Both the position numbers and the translations under genes were made by a program. A DNA stretch of 64,000 nt. It comes from Campylobacteraceae bacterium. Lineage in GTDB: Bacteria > Campylobacterota > Campylobacteria > Campylobacterales > Arcobacteraceae. The stretch lies in contig JABXII010000011.1 in assembly GCA_013373175.1 (NCBI GenBank), forward strand, positions 1 to 64,000, read 5' to 3'. Positions 27,305 through 35,643 of this stretch are shown one piece after another (the first letter of the stretch is position 1; every line of letters begins with the position of its first letter). The notes below the pieces were generated by a model, which was not told where the DNA came from, ran no database searches, and saw only the letters and a program-made list of their open reading frames with translations.

Positions 27305-28474
27305 TTAATCTGCTTGACCTACGAATAGTGTTTCAAACTTTCCATTTTTGTAAATTTTTGGAGTTAAAGGAACCCCTAACTGTCTATTTTGACCAAATGT
27401 AGTTTTTCCTACAAATTTAAGTTTTGCATCTTTGTCTTTGAAGAAAAGGTTTGGTGCTGACCAACCTGAATCTACAGTCTTTAAAAACTCATCTGCATCA
27501 TTGATAGCTTTTGGATTTGATTTCATCACAGCTAAAATATACTCTAAAGCAAATACTTTTGTATTTGATTCATCGTTGTATTCACCATATTTATTAGTAT
27601 AGTGTTCAACCCATTTTTCCATTTTCTCCGATTGAATAGAAGCATCTGCTCCACCTTGACAAATAAATCCATTTGCTGCATCTCCAGCACCCTCTTTTAA
27701 AATACTTGCATCAAGTGCAGTTCCAGCTGCCATATAACCTTTGAAACCTAATTGTCTTGCTGTTTTAATAATAAGTGGCGCAGTAGCAGGAGATACTCCT
27801 GATAGAACTAAAAGGTCAGGTTTTTTCTTAATAATTGGAGTAATTACTGAAAAGAAATCTCTAGTGTCAGCTTTATATGTAGCTTTTGCTTCAACAACTT
27901 TTAAACCTAAGTCTTGGGCGATTTTAATACCATTATCTCTTTGGTTTAACGGATCAGCTGCATTTGCTGCAATAAATGCTACAGATTTAACATCTTTATT
28001 ATCTTTTAACCATTTATAAACTGATGGTTCCCATTGATATGAAGCAATCATTCCAAATACAGCATAGTTTGCTGGTTTTACATATAAACTTTTATCAAAG
28101 GCATATGGAAAATATACAATTTTATTTCTCTCTGCTATTGGTTTTACTGCAATTGCTTGGGCATCATCATTTGGACCAACAACATATTTAATACCTTCTT
28201 GTGCCATTTTTTCCATACCTGCAACTGCAATTTTTGGATCGAATGCATCATCAAAAGGTACAATCTCTACTTTGTATTTTTTACCACCAATTTCTACACC
28301 ACCATTTTTATTATATATGTCTGCTGATGTTTCCATTGATCTTACATTTGAAGTACCCCATGCAGCATTTGCTCCAGAAAGCGTACCTACAAAACCAATC
28401 TTAATACTATCTTGAGCTAAAAGAGTGGAACTTAGCATTCCTACTGCTAAACCTATTTTCAGAAATCTTTTCAT
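27305..28474 (-). CDS. periplasmic substrate-binding protein of the branched-chain-type ABC importer
   Basis: This 389-residue protein has a 20-residue signal peptide ending L-L-A-Q. The mature part opens I-K-I-G-F-V-G-T-L-S-G, as in type I periplasmic binding proteins (LivJ/AmiC/UrtA class). It is the first gene of the SBP-livHMGF-racemase operon. Three regulon operators and an extended -10 lie upstream. Given the racemase and the allantoin enzymes downstream, allantoin or another hydantoin is a plausible ligand, but the sequence alone does not show it. Confidence 0.9.
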   Translation of the reverse strand: MKRFLKIGLAVGMLSSTLLAQDSIKIGFVGTLSGANAAWGTSNVRSMETSADIYNKNGGVEIGGKKYKVEIVPFDDAFDPKIAVAGMEKMAQEGIKYVVGPNDDAQAIAVKPIAERNKIVYFPYAFDKSLYVKPANYAVFGMIASYQWEPSVYKWLKDNKDVKSVAFIAANAADPLNQRDNGIKIAQDLGLKVVEAKATYKADTRDFFSVITPIIKKKPDLLVLSGVSPATAPLIIKTARQLGFKGYMAAGTALDASILKEGAGDAANGFICQGGADASIQSEKMEKWVEHYTNKYGEYNDESNTKVFALEYILAVMKSNPKAINDADEFLKTVDSGWSAPNLFFKDKDAKLKFVGKTTFGQNRQLGVPLTPKIYKNGKFETLFVGQAD

Positions 28475-28528
28475 AATTTTATCTCCTTTTTTTATTTAAA
28501 GAATTTATCATTGATAAACTATGAAATC

Positions 28529-28537
28529 ATCTTATCA
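28529..28537 (-). promoter_or_regulatory. extended -10 of the ABC-importer promoter
   Basis: The minus strand reads TGATAAGAT. It sits one base from the proximal operator, the same spacing as at the puuE promoter. Confidence 0.55.
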
Positions 28538-28538
28538 G

Positions 28539-28576
28539 AGTGTCTACAATTATTGTAGACAATAATTGTCTACAAA
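28539..28576. promoter_or_regulatory. three tandem GntR-type operators upstream of the ABC-importer operon
   Basis: Sites at 28539-28550, 28552-28563 and 28565-28576 fit ATTGTNNACAAT with at most one mismatch, and each starts 13 bp after the previous one. The middle site reads the reverse complement of the puuE sites. The array lies in the divergent region between the two importers (28475-28716), which contains no gene. Confidence 0.8.
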
Positions 28577-28638
28577 ATAAACAATTAAAAAATATTATCT
28601 AAGGTGCAATTTTGAATATTAAATATACAACTATTGTG

Positions 28639-28667
28639 TTGACTATATACCCATAATAAAATATCAT
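28639..28667 (+). promoter_or_regulatory. promoter of the amino-acid ABC importer operon
   Basis: TTGACT (28639-28644) and TATCAT (28662-28667) are separated by 17 bp, which puts transcription start at about 28674. The two operators at 28675-28698 then lie at and just after +1. Confidence 0.6.
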
Positions 28668-28674
28668 CTAAAAA

Positions 28675-28698
28675 AGTGTACACAATAAGTGTATACAA
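28675..28698. promoter_or_regulatory. two GntR-type operators at the start of the amino-acid importer operon
   Basis: AGTGTACACAAT (28675-28686) and AGTGTATACAAT (28688-28699) match the motif with one mismatch (T to G at position 2) and keep the 13-bp period. Their place over +1 suggests repression by blocking RNA polymerase. Confidence 0.7.
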
Positions 28699-28716
28699 TA
28701 ATTAAAGGAAATAACA

Positions 28717-29496
28717 ATGTTAAAAACAAAAATCACTAGAGTTGTAGCGTCTGTACTATTATTAGGAACAACACTTTTATGTGCTAATCAATTAGAAGAT
28801 ATTAAATCTTCAGGTGTTGTAAAAATTGCAGTACCACAAGATTTTCCTCCATTTGGTTCGGCATCTAAAGATATGAGTGTTCAAGGCTATGATATTGATA
28901 TGGCAAAATATATTGCAGATAAATTAAACGTAGATTTAAAACTTATTCCAGTTACAAGTGCAAATAGAATTCCTTATTTAAAAACAGGAAAGGCTGATTT
29001 AATTATTTCAAGTTTAGGTAAAAATCCACAAAGAGAAAAAGTGATTGATTTTTCAAATGCTTATGCTCCTTTCTTCTTAGGTGTGTTTGGCTCTAAAGAT
29101 GTAAATGTAAGTTCAGCAAAAGACTTAAGTGGAAAAACAATTGGTGTAACAAGAGGTTCAGTTGAAGATTTAGAATTAAGTAAATTAGTTGGTTCTGATG
29201 TAACAATTAAAAGGTTTGAAGATAATAATACAACAATTTCAGCATATGTATCAGGTCAAGTAAAATTAATTGCAACTGGGAATTTAATTATCAGTGAAAT
29301 AGCTAATAAGTATCCAGATGTTGCTCCTGAAACAAAATTCTCAATCAAGAATTCTCCTTGTTATGTTGGATTAAAGAAAAAACAACCTGAATTAAAGAAA
29401 TTTTTAAATGATTTAATTGGTGAATTAAAATCAAATGGTAAGTTAAATAAAACTTCACAAAAATGGTTAAAGATAGATTTACCAAAAGACTTATAA
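28717..29496 (+). CDS. polar amino-acid-type ABC importer substrate-binding protein
   Basis: This 259-residue protein has a signal peptide (about 24 residues) and the SBP family 3 signature G-Y-D-I-D-M-A-K-Y-I-A near residue 58. It also has G-K-A-D-L-I-I-S near residue 92. It delivers a polar amino acid or related compound to the two permeases encoded next. It is the first gene of a four-gene operon. GntR-type operators over its promoter tie it to the ureide regulon, so the ligand may be a nitrogen compound of that pathway. Confidence 0.92.
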   Translation: MLKTKITRVVASVLLLGTTLLCANQLEDIKSSGVVKIAVPQDFPPFGSASKDMSVQGYDIDMAKYIADKLNVDLKLIPVTSANRIPYLKTGKADLIISSLGKNPQREKVIDFSNAYAPFFLGVFGSKDVNVSSAKDLSGKTIGVTRGSVEDLELSKLVGSDVTIKRFEDNNTTISAYVSGQVKLIATGNLIISEIANKYPDVAPETKFSIKNSPCYVGLKKKQPELKKFLNDLIGELKSNGKLNKTSQKWLKIDLPKDL

Positions 29497-29505
29497 GAAT
29501 TTAAA

Positions 29506-30168
29506 ATGGATTATGAGTTTGATTTTGTAGGTATTTTGCCATACTATAAAGATATCTTAAATGGTATTTTATTAACTATAGAAATCACTGCAGCAACAAC
29601 TATTTTAGGAGTAGCTGCAGGAGTTCTAGGAACTGCATGTAGAGTGGGTAGAAATAAATTTTTACAAAACCTTATTGGAGCTTTTGTAGAAGTTATTAGA
29701 AATACACCTTTTATAGTGCAACTATTTTTTATCTTTTTTGGTTTACCAGCTTTAGGGGTAAAATTAACAGCTTTAGAAGCAGGTATGATTGCAATGATAG
29801 TTAACCTTGGAGCATACTCTACTGAGATTATTAGAGCAGGTGTTGAGTCAACTTCAAAAGGTCAATGGGAAGCTGGAAAAACTTTAGGATTAAGATGGTC
29901 ACAAATCTTTTTCCATATTGTATTACCACAAGCTTTTAAAAAAGTTTCACCTGCACTGATTAGTCAATGTATTATTGTTATGTTAGGTTCTTCTGTCTTA
30001 TCACAGATTTCAGTTGAAGAACTTACTTTTACTGCAAACTTTATTCAATCAAGAACTTTTTTGAGCTTTGAGTCTTATTTTATAATCACTATTGTCTATT
30101 TAGCTTTAGCAGTGATTTTAAGATTTATATTAACAAAAACTAGTAATAGACTATTTAATAAAGGTTAA
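29506..30168 (+). CDS. polar amino-acid ABC importer permease 1
   Basis: This 220-residue HisM/GlnP-type permease has about five helices and the family motif E-V-I-R-N-T-P-F-I-V-Q-L-F-F near residue 63. Its cytoplasmic coupling loop reads E-A-G-K-T-L-G-L-R near residue 125. It starts nine bases after the binding-protein stop and pairs with the permease encoded two bases downstream. Confidence 0.93.
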   Translation: MDYEFDFVGILPYYKDILNGILLTIEITAATTILGVAAGVLGTACRVGRNKFLQNLIGAFVEVIRNTPFIVQLFFIFFGLPALGVKLTALEAGMIAMIVNLGAYSTEIIRAGVESTSKGQWEAGKTLGLRWSQIFFHIVLPQAFKKVSPALISQCIIVMLGSSVLSQISVEELTFTANFIQSRTFLSFESYFIITIVYLALAVILRFILTKTSNRLFNKG

Positions 30169-30170
30169 AA

Positions 30171-30821
30171 ATGGAACAGTTTACTACATTAGATATATTT
30201 CAAAACTTGTTATTAGCTGCAAGATGGACTGTACTTTTATCATTAATAGCCTTTATTGGTGGAGGAATAGTAGCTGGAATACTTTTAGTATTTAGAATGA
30301 CTAATAATAAAGTATTGAAAGCTTTAATAAATATTTATGTGGAGGTTTTTCAAGGAACACCTCTTTTGATGCAACTTTTTCTTGCTTTTTTTGGTTTATC
30401 TTTAATAGGGATAGATATAGGAGCATGGGCAGCAGCAAGTTTAGCTTTAACGCTATTTACTAGTGCTTTTCTTTGTGAAATTTGGAGAGGTTGTCTTGAT
30501 TCAGTTGACAAAGGACAATGGGAAGCTTGTAAAACAATGGGATTAAATTATTATCAAGCAATGTTCCATGTAATAATTCCACAATCAATTAGACTAGCAA
30601 CAGCGCCAACTGTAGGTTTTTCAGTGCAAGTTGTAAAAGGAACAGCATTAGCTTCAATTATTGGATTTGTTGAACTAACAAAAGCTGGAACAATGTTAAA
30701 TAATGCAACATTTGAACCATTTAAAGTGTTTACAATGGTTGCTATTTTGTATTTTGTAATTTGTTTTCCACTTACAAAATATAGTAAATATTTAGAAAGG
30801 AAATTAAATGTCGCTAGTTAG
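30171..30821 (+). CDS. polar amino-acid ABC importer permease 2
   Basis: This 216-residue permease is homologous to permease 1, with E-V-F-Q-G-T-P-L-L-M-Q-L-F near residue 60 and E-A-C-K-T-M-G-L near residue 124. The two probably form a heterodimer. Its end overlaps the ATPase start by 14 bases. Confidence 0.93.
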   Translation: MEQFTTLDIFQNLLLAARWTVLLSLIAFIGGGIVAGILLVFRMTNNKVLKALINIYVEVFQGTPLLMQLFLAFFGLSLIGIDIGAWAAASLALTLFTSAFLCEIWRGCLDSVDKGQWEACKTMGLNYYQAMFHVIIPQSIRLATAPTVGFSVQVVKGTALASIIGFVELTKAGTMLNNATFEPFKVFTMVAILYFVICFPLTKYSKYLERKLNVAS

Positions 30822-31536
30822 TTTGGAGGGTGTGCATAAATATTATGGGGAAAAACATATTCTAAAAGGGATTGATTTAGAAGTTAAAGCAGGAGAGGTT
30901 CTTTCTATAATAGGAAGATCTGGTTCAGGAAAGAGTACACTTCTTAGATGTATCAATGGTTTGGAAGAACACCAAGAAGGAAATATTGTTGTAGGCAATT
31001 TAGAAGTTACTAAAGATGATTTACAACTTCAAAAAATAAGTAAAGTGTGTGGAATGATATTTCAAAGTTTTAATTTATATCCTCATAAAACTGCTGGTGA
31101 AAATGTAATGTTATCTCCTATGTTAATTCTTGGTATGAATAAAAAAGAGGCAAAAGAATTAGCGATGAAATGCTTAAAAAAAGTTGGTATGGAGCAATTC
31201 TTTGACCAGTATCCAGAAAGTTTATCAGGTGGACAAAAACAAAGGGTTGCAATAGCAAGGTCTTTAGCTATGTCTCCAAAAGTATTATTATGTGACGAGA
31301 TAACATCAGCCCTTGACCCAGAATTAGTTGGTGAAGTTTTAAAGGTACTTGAGGAACTTGCAAGTGAAGGAATAACATTAATTTTAGTTACACATGAAAT
31401 GAACTTTGCAAGGGATATAGGAGATAGAGTTATCTTTATGCATGATGGTTTAATTTGGGAAACAGGAAAAAGTGAAGAGGTCTTTGCAAATCCACAAACA
31501 AAAGAGCTACAAGGTTTTCTTTCATCTGTACTATAA
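30808..31536 (+). CDS. polar amino-acid ABC importer ATPase (GlnQ-like)
   Basis: This 242-residue ATPase has Walker A G-R-S-G-S-G-K-S-T near residue 35. The signature is L-S-G-G-Q-K-Q-R, Walker B is V-L-L-C-D-E-I-T-S-A-L-D-P, and the H-loop is V-T-H-E-M. It powers the importer encoded by the preceding three genes. An AAGGAA box inside the permease gene serves its ATG. A hairpin terminator follows. Confidence 0.95.
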   Translation: MSLVSLEGVHKYYGEKHILKGIDLEVKAGEVLSIIGRSGSGKSTLLRCINGLEEHQEGNIVVGNLEVTKDDLQLQKISKVCGMIFQSFNLYPHKTAGENVMLSPMLILGMNKKEAKELAMKCLKKVGMEQFFDQYPESLSGGQKQRVAIARSLAMSPKVLLCDEITSALDPELVGEVLKVLEELASEGITLILVTHEMNFARDIGDRVIFMHDGLIWETGKSEEVFANPQTKELQGFLSSVL

Positions 31537-31560
31537 AATAGTCAATTTTGACTGTTTTAT
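31533..31560 (+). terminator. terminator of the amino-acid importer operon
   Basis: ATAAAATAGTCAA and TTGACTGTTTTAT pair over about 13 positions (one G-U), with T-rich sequence on the descending arm. Its near-symmetry would also serve the convergent MFS gene. Confidence 0.65.
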
Positions 31561-31578
31561 AGGGATGCACACTAATTT

Positions 31579-32742
31579 TTACTCTGCTTTATTATATAAT
31601 CTTTGAAAACTTAAAACAGTAATTAAAAATAAAAGTAAGAAAATACAAAAATATGTAACTCCTTCATATTCATAGTATTCCCATAGGATTGAAGGTAAAA
31701 AAGTTCCCAAACATCCACCCAAATAGAAAAAGGTTTGATGCACGATAGCTATTTTTTCTTTCTCATTTGGAATTAATTCAAAAATATAACTAGGACTTGC
31801 AGACTGTGCACAGAACATACCCATAGTAACAAAAGCAATACCTACAATAACACCATTTACTGAATTTGTTAAGGTTAAGAATATTCCTAAAATCAAAAGA
31901 AAAATTCCTATAAAGATAATTTTTATATGACCAAAAATACCTGAAAATTTTCCTGCAAGGGGGCTTATGAATATTCCTAATATTAGTACTAAAAAGATAT
32001 TTCCTACTTCATTGGGATTTAGGTTAAAAGGTTCTTGGGCTAAATGGTAGGTTGCAAAAGTGGAAATAGCCATAAAAGAAAAGAATACTATAGTAGGAAC
32101 TAAAAGGGCTGTTAATATTTTTGTATTTGAAATATATTTTAACAACTCTTTTGTAGTAATACCTTTTTTTTCATGATGGGTTTTCTTTACTTTAGGGAAA
32201 GTAAAAAGTGTAACAAGAAATGCAATGGCTAATAAAATAGCAAAAACAAGAAATGCTTTTTGCCAAGAATAAAGAAATGTTATCCACCCAACTAAAAGTC
32301 TTCCTATTACTGCTCCAAAACTTGTTCCAGCCATATATATTCCTATTCCCATAGACCTATGTTCTTCAGCATAAATCTCTTGAATATATGAAAGTATAAT
32401 TGCTGTAATTCCTGGTAAGAATATTCCTTGCAAGAATCTACTTAAGAGTAATGTATAAAAATTTGTAGATAAAGCGGAGATTAAAACAGAGATAAAAAGA
32501 AAAAAAGTACAGACCACCATAATATTTTTTTTCTCAAAACGATTAATTATTGGAATATAAAAAGGTGTAGCTATCATTAAAACAAATAGCATTCCAGATA
32601 AGAGAAGATTTGTTTGTAAAATACTAATATGAAACTCTTGTTTTAGTACTGGTAAAATTGCTTGTGGAGTATATATTGTTGAGAATATTATTGATACTAC
32701 AAAAAAAAGTGTAAATGATATTTTAAGTGATGAACTTTGCAT
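31579..32742 (-). CDS. major facilitator superfamily transporter
   Basis: This 387-residue protein has twelve predicted helices. An early F-V-V-S-I-I-F-S-T-I-Y-T-P-Q-A-I-L-P segment and the L-S-R-F-L-Q-G-I-F-L-P-G loop resemble YnfM/AraJ-like drug or metabolite exporters. It is monocistronic and convergent with the amino-acid importer operon. Substrate unknown. Confidence 0.87.
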   Translation of the reverse strand: MQSSSLKISFTLFFVVSIIFSTIYTPQAILPVLKQEFHISILQTNLLLSGMLFVLMIATPFYIPIINRFEKKNIMVVCTFFLFISVLISALSTNFYTLLLSRFLQGIFLPGITAIILSYIQEIYAEEHRSMGIGIYMAGTSFGAVIGRLLVGWITFLYSWQKAFLVFAILLAIAFLVTLFTFPKVKKTHHEKKGITTKELLKYISNTKILTALLVPTIVFFSFMAISTFATYHLAQEPFNLNPNEVGNIFLVLILGIFISPLAGKFSGIFGHIKIIFIGIFLLILGIFLTLTNSVNGVIVGIAFVTMGMFCAQSASPSYIFELIPNEKEKIAIVHQTFFYLGGCLGTFLPSILWEYYEYEGVTYFCIFLLLFLITVLSFQRLYNKAE

Positions 32743-32808
32743 TTAAGTCTCTTACTTTTATAATTTCCGTAAGAACATATTTTAGTCAGAAAGGATTAAA
32801 TAAAAGTT

Positions 32809-32833
32809 AAGTTGTATAGATTACATACAACTT
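32809..32833. promoter_or_regulatory. 9-bp inverted repeat upstream of an ABC importer operon
   Basis: AAGTTGTAT (32809-32817) and ATACAACTT (32825-32833) flank a seven-base loop about 115 bases before the binding-protein gene, followed by T-rich sequence. It could be an operator or a leader hairpin. The remainder of 32743-32946 shows no gene. Confidence 0.45.
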
Positions 32834-32946
32834 TGTTTTTCCCTCTAAGTAACCATTTAGTTGTAAAGATATACAATATTTCAAAACTTTGTTAAAAATT
32901 TTTTTTAAGTTTGAAATAAATAATAAATCATTCTAAGGAATTAATT

Positions 32947-33906
32947 ATGAGAGTAAGTTCAATTTTTAAAAGTGCCCTTATGTCAACACTTTTAGTATCT
33001 GCTGCTTTACAAGCTAAACCTGTATATGTTGCAACAACTGCAATTGTAGAACACCCTGCCCTAGATGCAGTAAGAGACGGAGTAAAGCAAACATTAATTG
33101 ATAATGGTTACAGTGATGATAACCTTAAGTTTACTTATGAAAGTGCTCAAGGAAAACCTGATATTGCTTCACAAATTGCAAGAAAAATGGTAGGTGAAAA
33201 ACCTGATATTATTGTTGCAATTGCAACACCTTCTGCACAATCAGCAGTTACTGCTACTAAAACAATCCCTGTTGTATTTTCAGCGGTAACTGACCCTCTT
33301 GCAGCAAAACTTGTACCAACACTTAAAAAACCAGGTGGAAATGTTACAGGGTTATCAGATATGGCTAATATTAAAGAACATTTTACTTTAATTAAAAATT
33401 TTATACCAAATCTAAAAACAATTGGTATTCCATATAATCCAGGTGAAGCAAATTCTGTTTCAATGCTTGATAGTGCTAAAGAAGTAGCAAAAGAAATGGG
33501 TATTAAAATTGTAGAAGCTGCTGCTCCAAAATCTTCTGATGTAATGATTGCTGCTAAACAATTAGTTGGTAAAGCAGATGCTATTTATTGTCCAATTGAT
33601 AATACAATTATCTCTGCTGTTGAATCTGTTGTAAAAGTTGGTATTGACGCACAAGTTCCAGTTTTTGCAGGTGACACAAGTACAGTTGAAAGAGGAGCAA
33701 TTGCTGCTGTTGGTTATAACTACTTTGATTTGGGTCGTCAAACAGGAGATATTGTTGTAAGAATTTTAAAGGGTGAAAAACCAGGGGATATTGATGTAAA
33801 AATGGCAAAGGGAACTGACCTTTACGTTAACCCAAAAATGGCTAAGAAAATGGGTATTGAAATTCCAAAATCAGTACTTGAAAAAGCTACTAAAATTGTT
33901 AAATAA
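32947..33906 (+). CDS. ABC importer substrate-binding lipoprotein-family protein (PF04392-like, TrpX class)
   Basis: This 319-residue protein has a signal peptide ending A-L-Q-A. The mature part shows I-V-E-H-P-A-L-D-A-V-R-D-G, G-K-P-D-I-A-S-Q-I-A-R-K and V-F-S-A-V-T-D-P-L-A-A-K-L-V, the hallmarks of the ABC_sub_bind family. It operates with the permease and ATPase encoded downstream. Relatives have been linked to tryptophan and other small molecules, but the ligand here cannot be assigned. Confidence 0.88.
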   Translation: MRVSSIFKSALMSTLLVSAALQAKPVYVATTAIVEHPALDAVRDGVKQTLIDNGYSDDNLKFTYESAQGKPDIASQIARKMVGEKPDIIVAIATPSAQSAVTATKTIPVVFSAVTDPLAAKLVPTLKKPGGNVTGLSDMANIKEHFTLIKNFIPNLKTIGIPYNPGEANSVSMLDSAKEVAKEMGIKIVEAAAPKSSDVMIAAKQLVGKADAIYCPIDNTIISAVESVVKVGIDAQVPVFAGDTSTVERGAIAAVGYNYFDLGRQTGDIVVRILKGEKPGDIDVKMAKGTDLYVNPKMAKKMGIEIPKSVLEKATKIVK

Positions 33907-33921
33907 TTAAAAGTTGCTAAT

Positions 33922-34824
33922 TTGTCACTTTATGCTTTTTTAGGAACACTTGAAATAGGGTTTATTTATGGTTTAGTTGCTATGGGAGTCTATCTTACTT
34001 TTCGTATTTTAGATTTCCCAGATTTAACTGTTGATGGAAGTTTTACGCTAGGAGCAGCTGCAACTGCTGCTCTAATAGTCTCAGGAGTAAATCCTTATTT
34101 AGCAACTTTATTAGGTACACTTGCAGCAGCAAGTGCTGGTCTTGTTACAGCATGGTTAAATTTACGTTTTAATATTCTTCATTTACTAGCAAGTATTCTT
34201 ACAATGACAGCTTTATATACAATAAATCTACGTGTAATGGGGAAACCTAACCTTTCATTAATAATGGAACCTACTATGTTAACTCCATTTGAAGATTTAG
34301 GAATTCCAGCTATGTATTTAAAAGTAATTTTTGTAGCTGTTTGCGCAATTATTGGTGGCTTATTATTGGCGTGGTTCTTATACACACAATATGGTTTAGC
34401 AATGAGAGCTGTTGGTTCAAATAAAAGAATGGCTCAAGCAAATGGTATTGTTGTAAAAGAAAAAGTATATGTAGGACTTGCTTTATCTAATGGATTAGTA
34501 GGATTAGGAGGAGCTTTATTTGCACAAACTAGCGGTTTTGCTGATTCAACAATGGGAATTGGAACTATTGTTGTAGGACTTGCTGCTGTTATTATAGGTG
34601 AGTCTTTATTTGGAACAAAGTCTATGCTAGTTGTTGTATTAAGTTGTATTCTAGGTTCTATTTTTTATAGGGTTGCAGTTTCAATGGCACTTAATGCAGA
34701 CTTCTTAGGTTTCCAAGCCTCTGATTTAAATCTACTTACAGCTGTACTTGTTACCTTATCATTAATATTCCCTAAATTACGAAGTGAATATAAAGCGAAA
34801 AAAGCAAAAAGGAAAAGAGTATGA
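33922..34824 (+). CDS. ABC importer permease (branched-chain/TrpY-like)
   Basis: This 300-residue membrane protein has about eight helices, with a family segment F-P-D-L-T-V-D-G-S-F-T-L-G-A-A near residue 32 and the coupling motif M-R-A-V-G-S-N. The start is TTG with a poor ribosome-binding site, 15 bases after the binding-protein stop. Its TGA overlaps the ATPase ATG (ATGA). Confidence 0.87.
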   Translation: MSLYAFLGTLEIGFIYGLVAMGVYLTFRILDFPDLTVDGSFTLGAAATAALIVSGVNPYLATLLGTLAAASAGLVTAWLNLRFNILHLLASILTMTALYTINLRVMGKPNLSLIMEPTMLTPFEDLGIPAMYLKVIFVAVCAIIGGLLLAWFLYTQYGLAMRAVGSNKRMAQANGIVVKEKVYVGLALSNGLVGLGGALFAQTSGFADSTMGIGTIVVGLAAVIIGESLFGTKSMLVVVLSCILGSIFYRVAVSMALNADFLGFQASDLNLLTAVLVTLSLIFPKLRSEYKAKKAKRKRV

Positions 34825-35624
34825 TTTCTTGTAAAGATTTACATGTTACTTTTAATCATGGCTTAGCAACTGAAAAGTTAGCTTTAAGAGGTGTTGATTT
34901 AACTATTCCAGCAGGTGAGTTTGTAACTGTTATTGGTTCAAATGGTGCAGGAAAATCAACTCTACTTAATACAATTGCAGGTGATATTGAAGCAACACAT
35001 GGACAGATATTTTTTAATGATAGAGATGTAACCTCTTTACCAGCTGCTGGTAGAACTAAAGATATAGCTAGAGTATTTCAAGACCCACTTGCTGGAACTT
35101 GTGGTGATTTAACAGTTGAAGAGAATATGTGCCTTGCATATGGTAGAGGGAAAAGAGGTACTTTATCTTTAGCATTAAATAGCAAACTTAGAAAACTTTT
35201 TAAAGAGCAATTAAGTAGGTTAAATCTTGGCTTAGAAGATAGATTAAGCTCTCAAATGGGACTTTTATCTGGAGGTCAACGACAATCAGTTAGTCTTTTA
35301 ATGTCTGCTTTACAACCAAGTAGTATTTTATTACTAGATGAGCATACAGCAGCCTTAGATCCAAAAACAGCTGCACTTATTATGGATATTACTTCTCAAA
35401 TTATTGAAGAGAAATCCTTAACAGTAATGATGGTTACTCACTCTATGAGACAAGCACTTGATCATGGTAGTCGAACTATTATGCTACACGAAGGTAAGAT
35501 TATCTTTGATTTAGAAGGTAAAGAAAGATCTGGTTATGAAGTAAAAGATTTACTTAATCTATTTGCCCTTGCAAGACAAGATGGCGAAGAACTAGATGAC
35601 GATAAATTATTACTAGACAGTTAA
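34821..35624 (+). CDS. ABC importer ATPase (TrpZ-like)
   Basis: In this 267-residue ATPase, Walker A is G-S-N-G-A-G-K-S-T, the signature is L-S-G-G-Q-R-Q-S, and Walker B reads I-L-L-L-D-E-H-T-A-A-L-D-P. The His after the catalytic Glu is characteristic of this subfamily. It is the last gene of the three-gene importer operon and is convergent with ureD. Confidence 0.9.
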   Translation: MISCKDLHVTFNHGLATEKLALRGVDLTIPAGEFVTVIGSNGAGKSTLLNTIAGDIEATHGQIFFNDRDVTSLPAAGRTKDIARVFQDPLAGTCGDLTVEENMCLAYGRGKRGTLSLALNSKLRKLFKEQLSRLNLGLEDRLSSQMGLLSGGQRQSVSLLMSALQPSSILLLDEHTAALDPKTAALIMDITSQIIEEKSLTVMMVTHSMRQALDHGSRTIMLHEGKIIFDLEGKERSGYEVKDLLNLFALARQDGEELDDDKLLLDS

Positions 35625-35643
35625 ACATAGTTTTTTAACTATG

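Noticed and set aside
28539-28699. Regularly spaced short repeats considered as a CRISPR-like array
   Set aside because: Units are 12-bp palindromes with a one-base gap and no spacers; they fit regulator operators.
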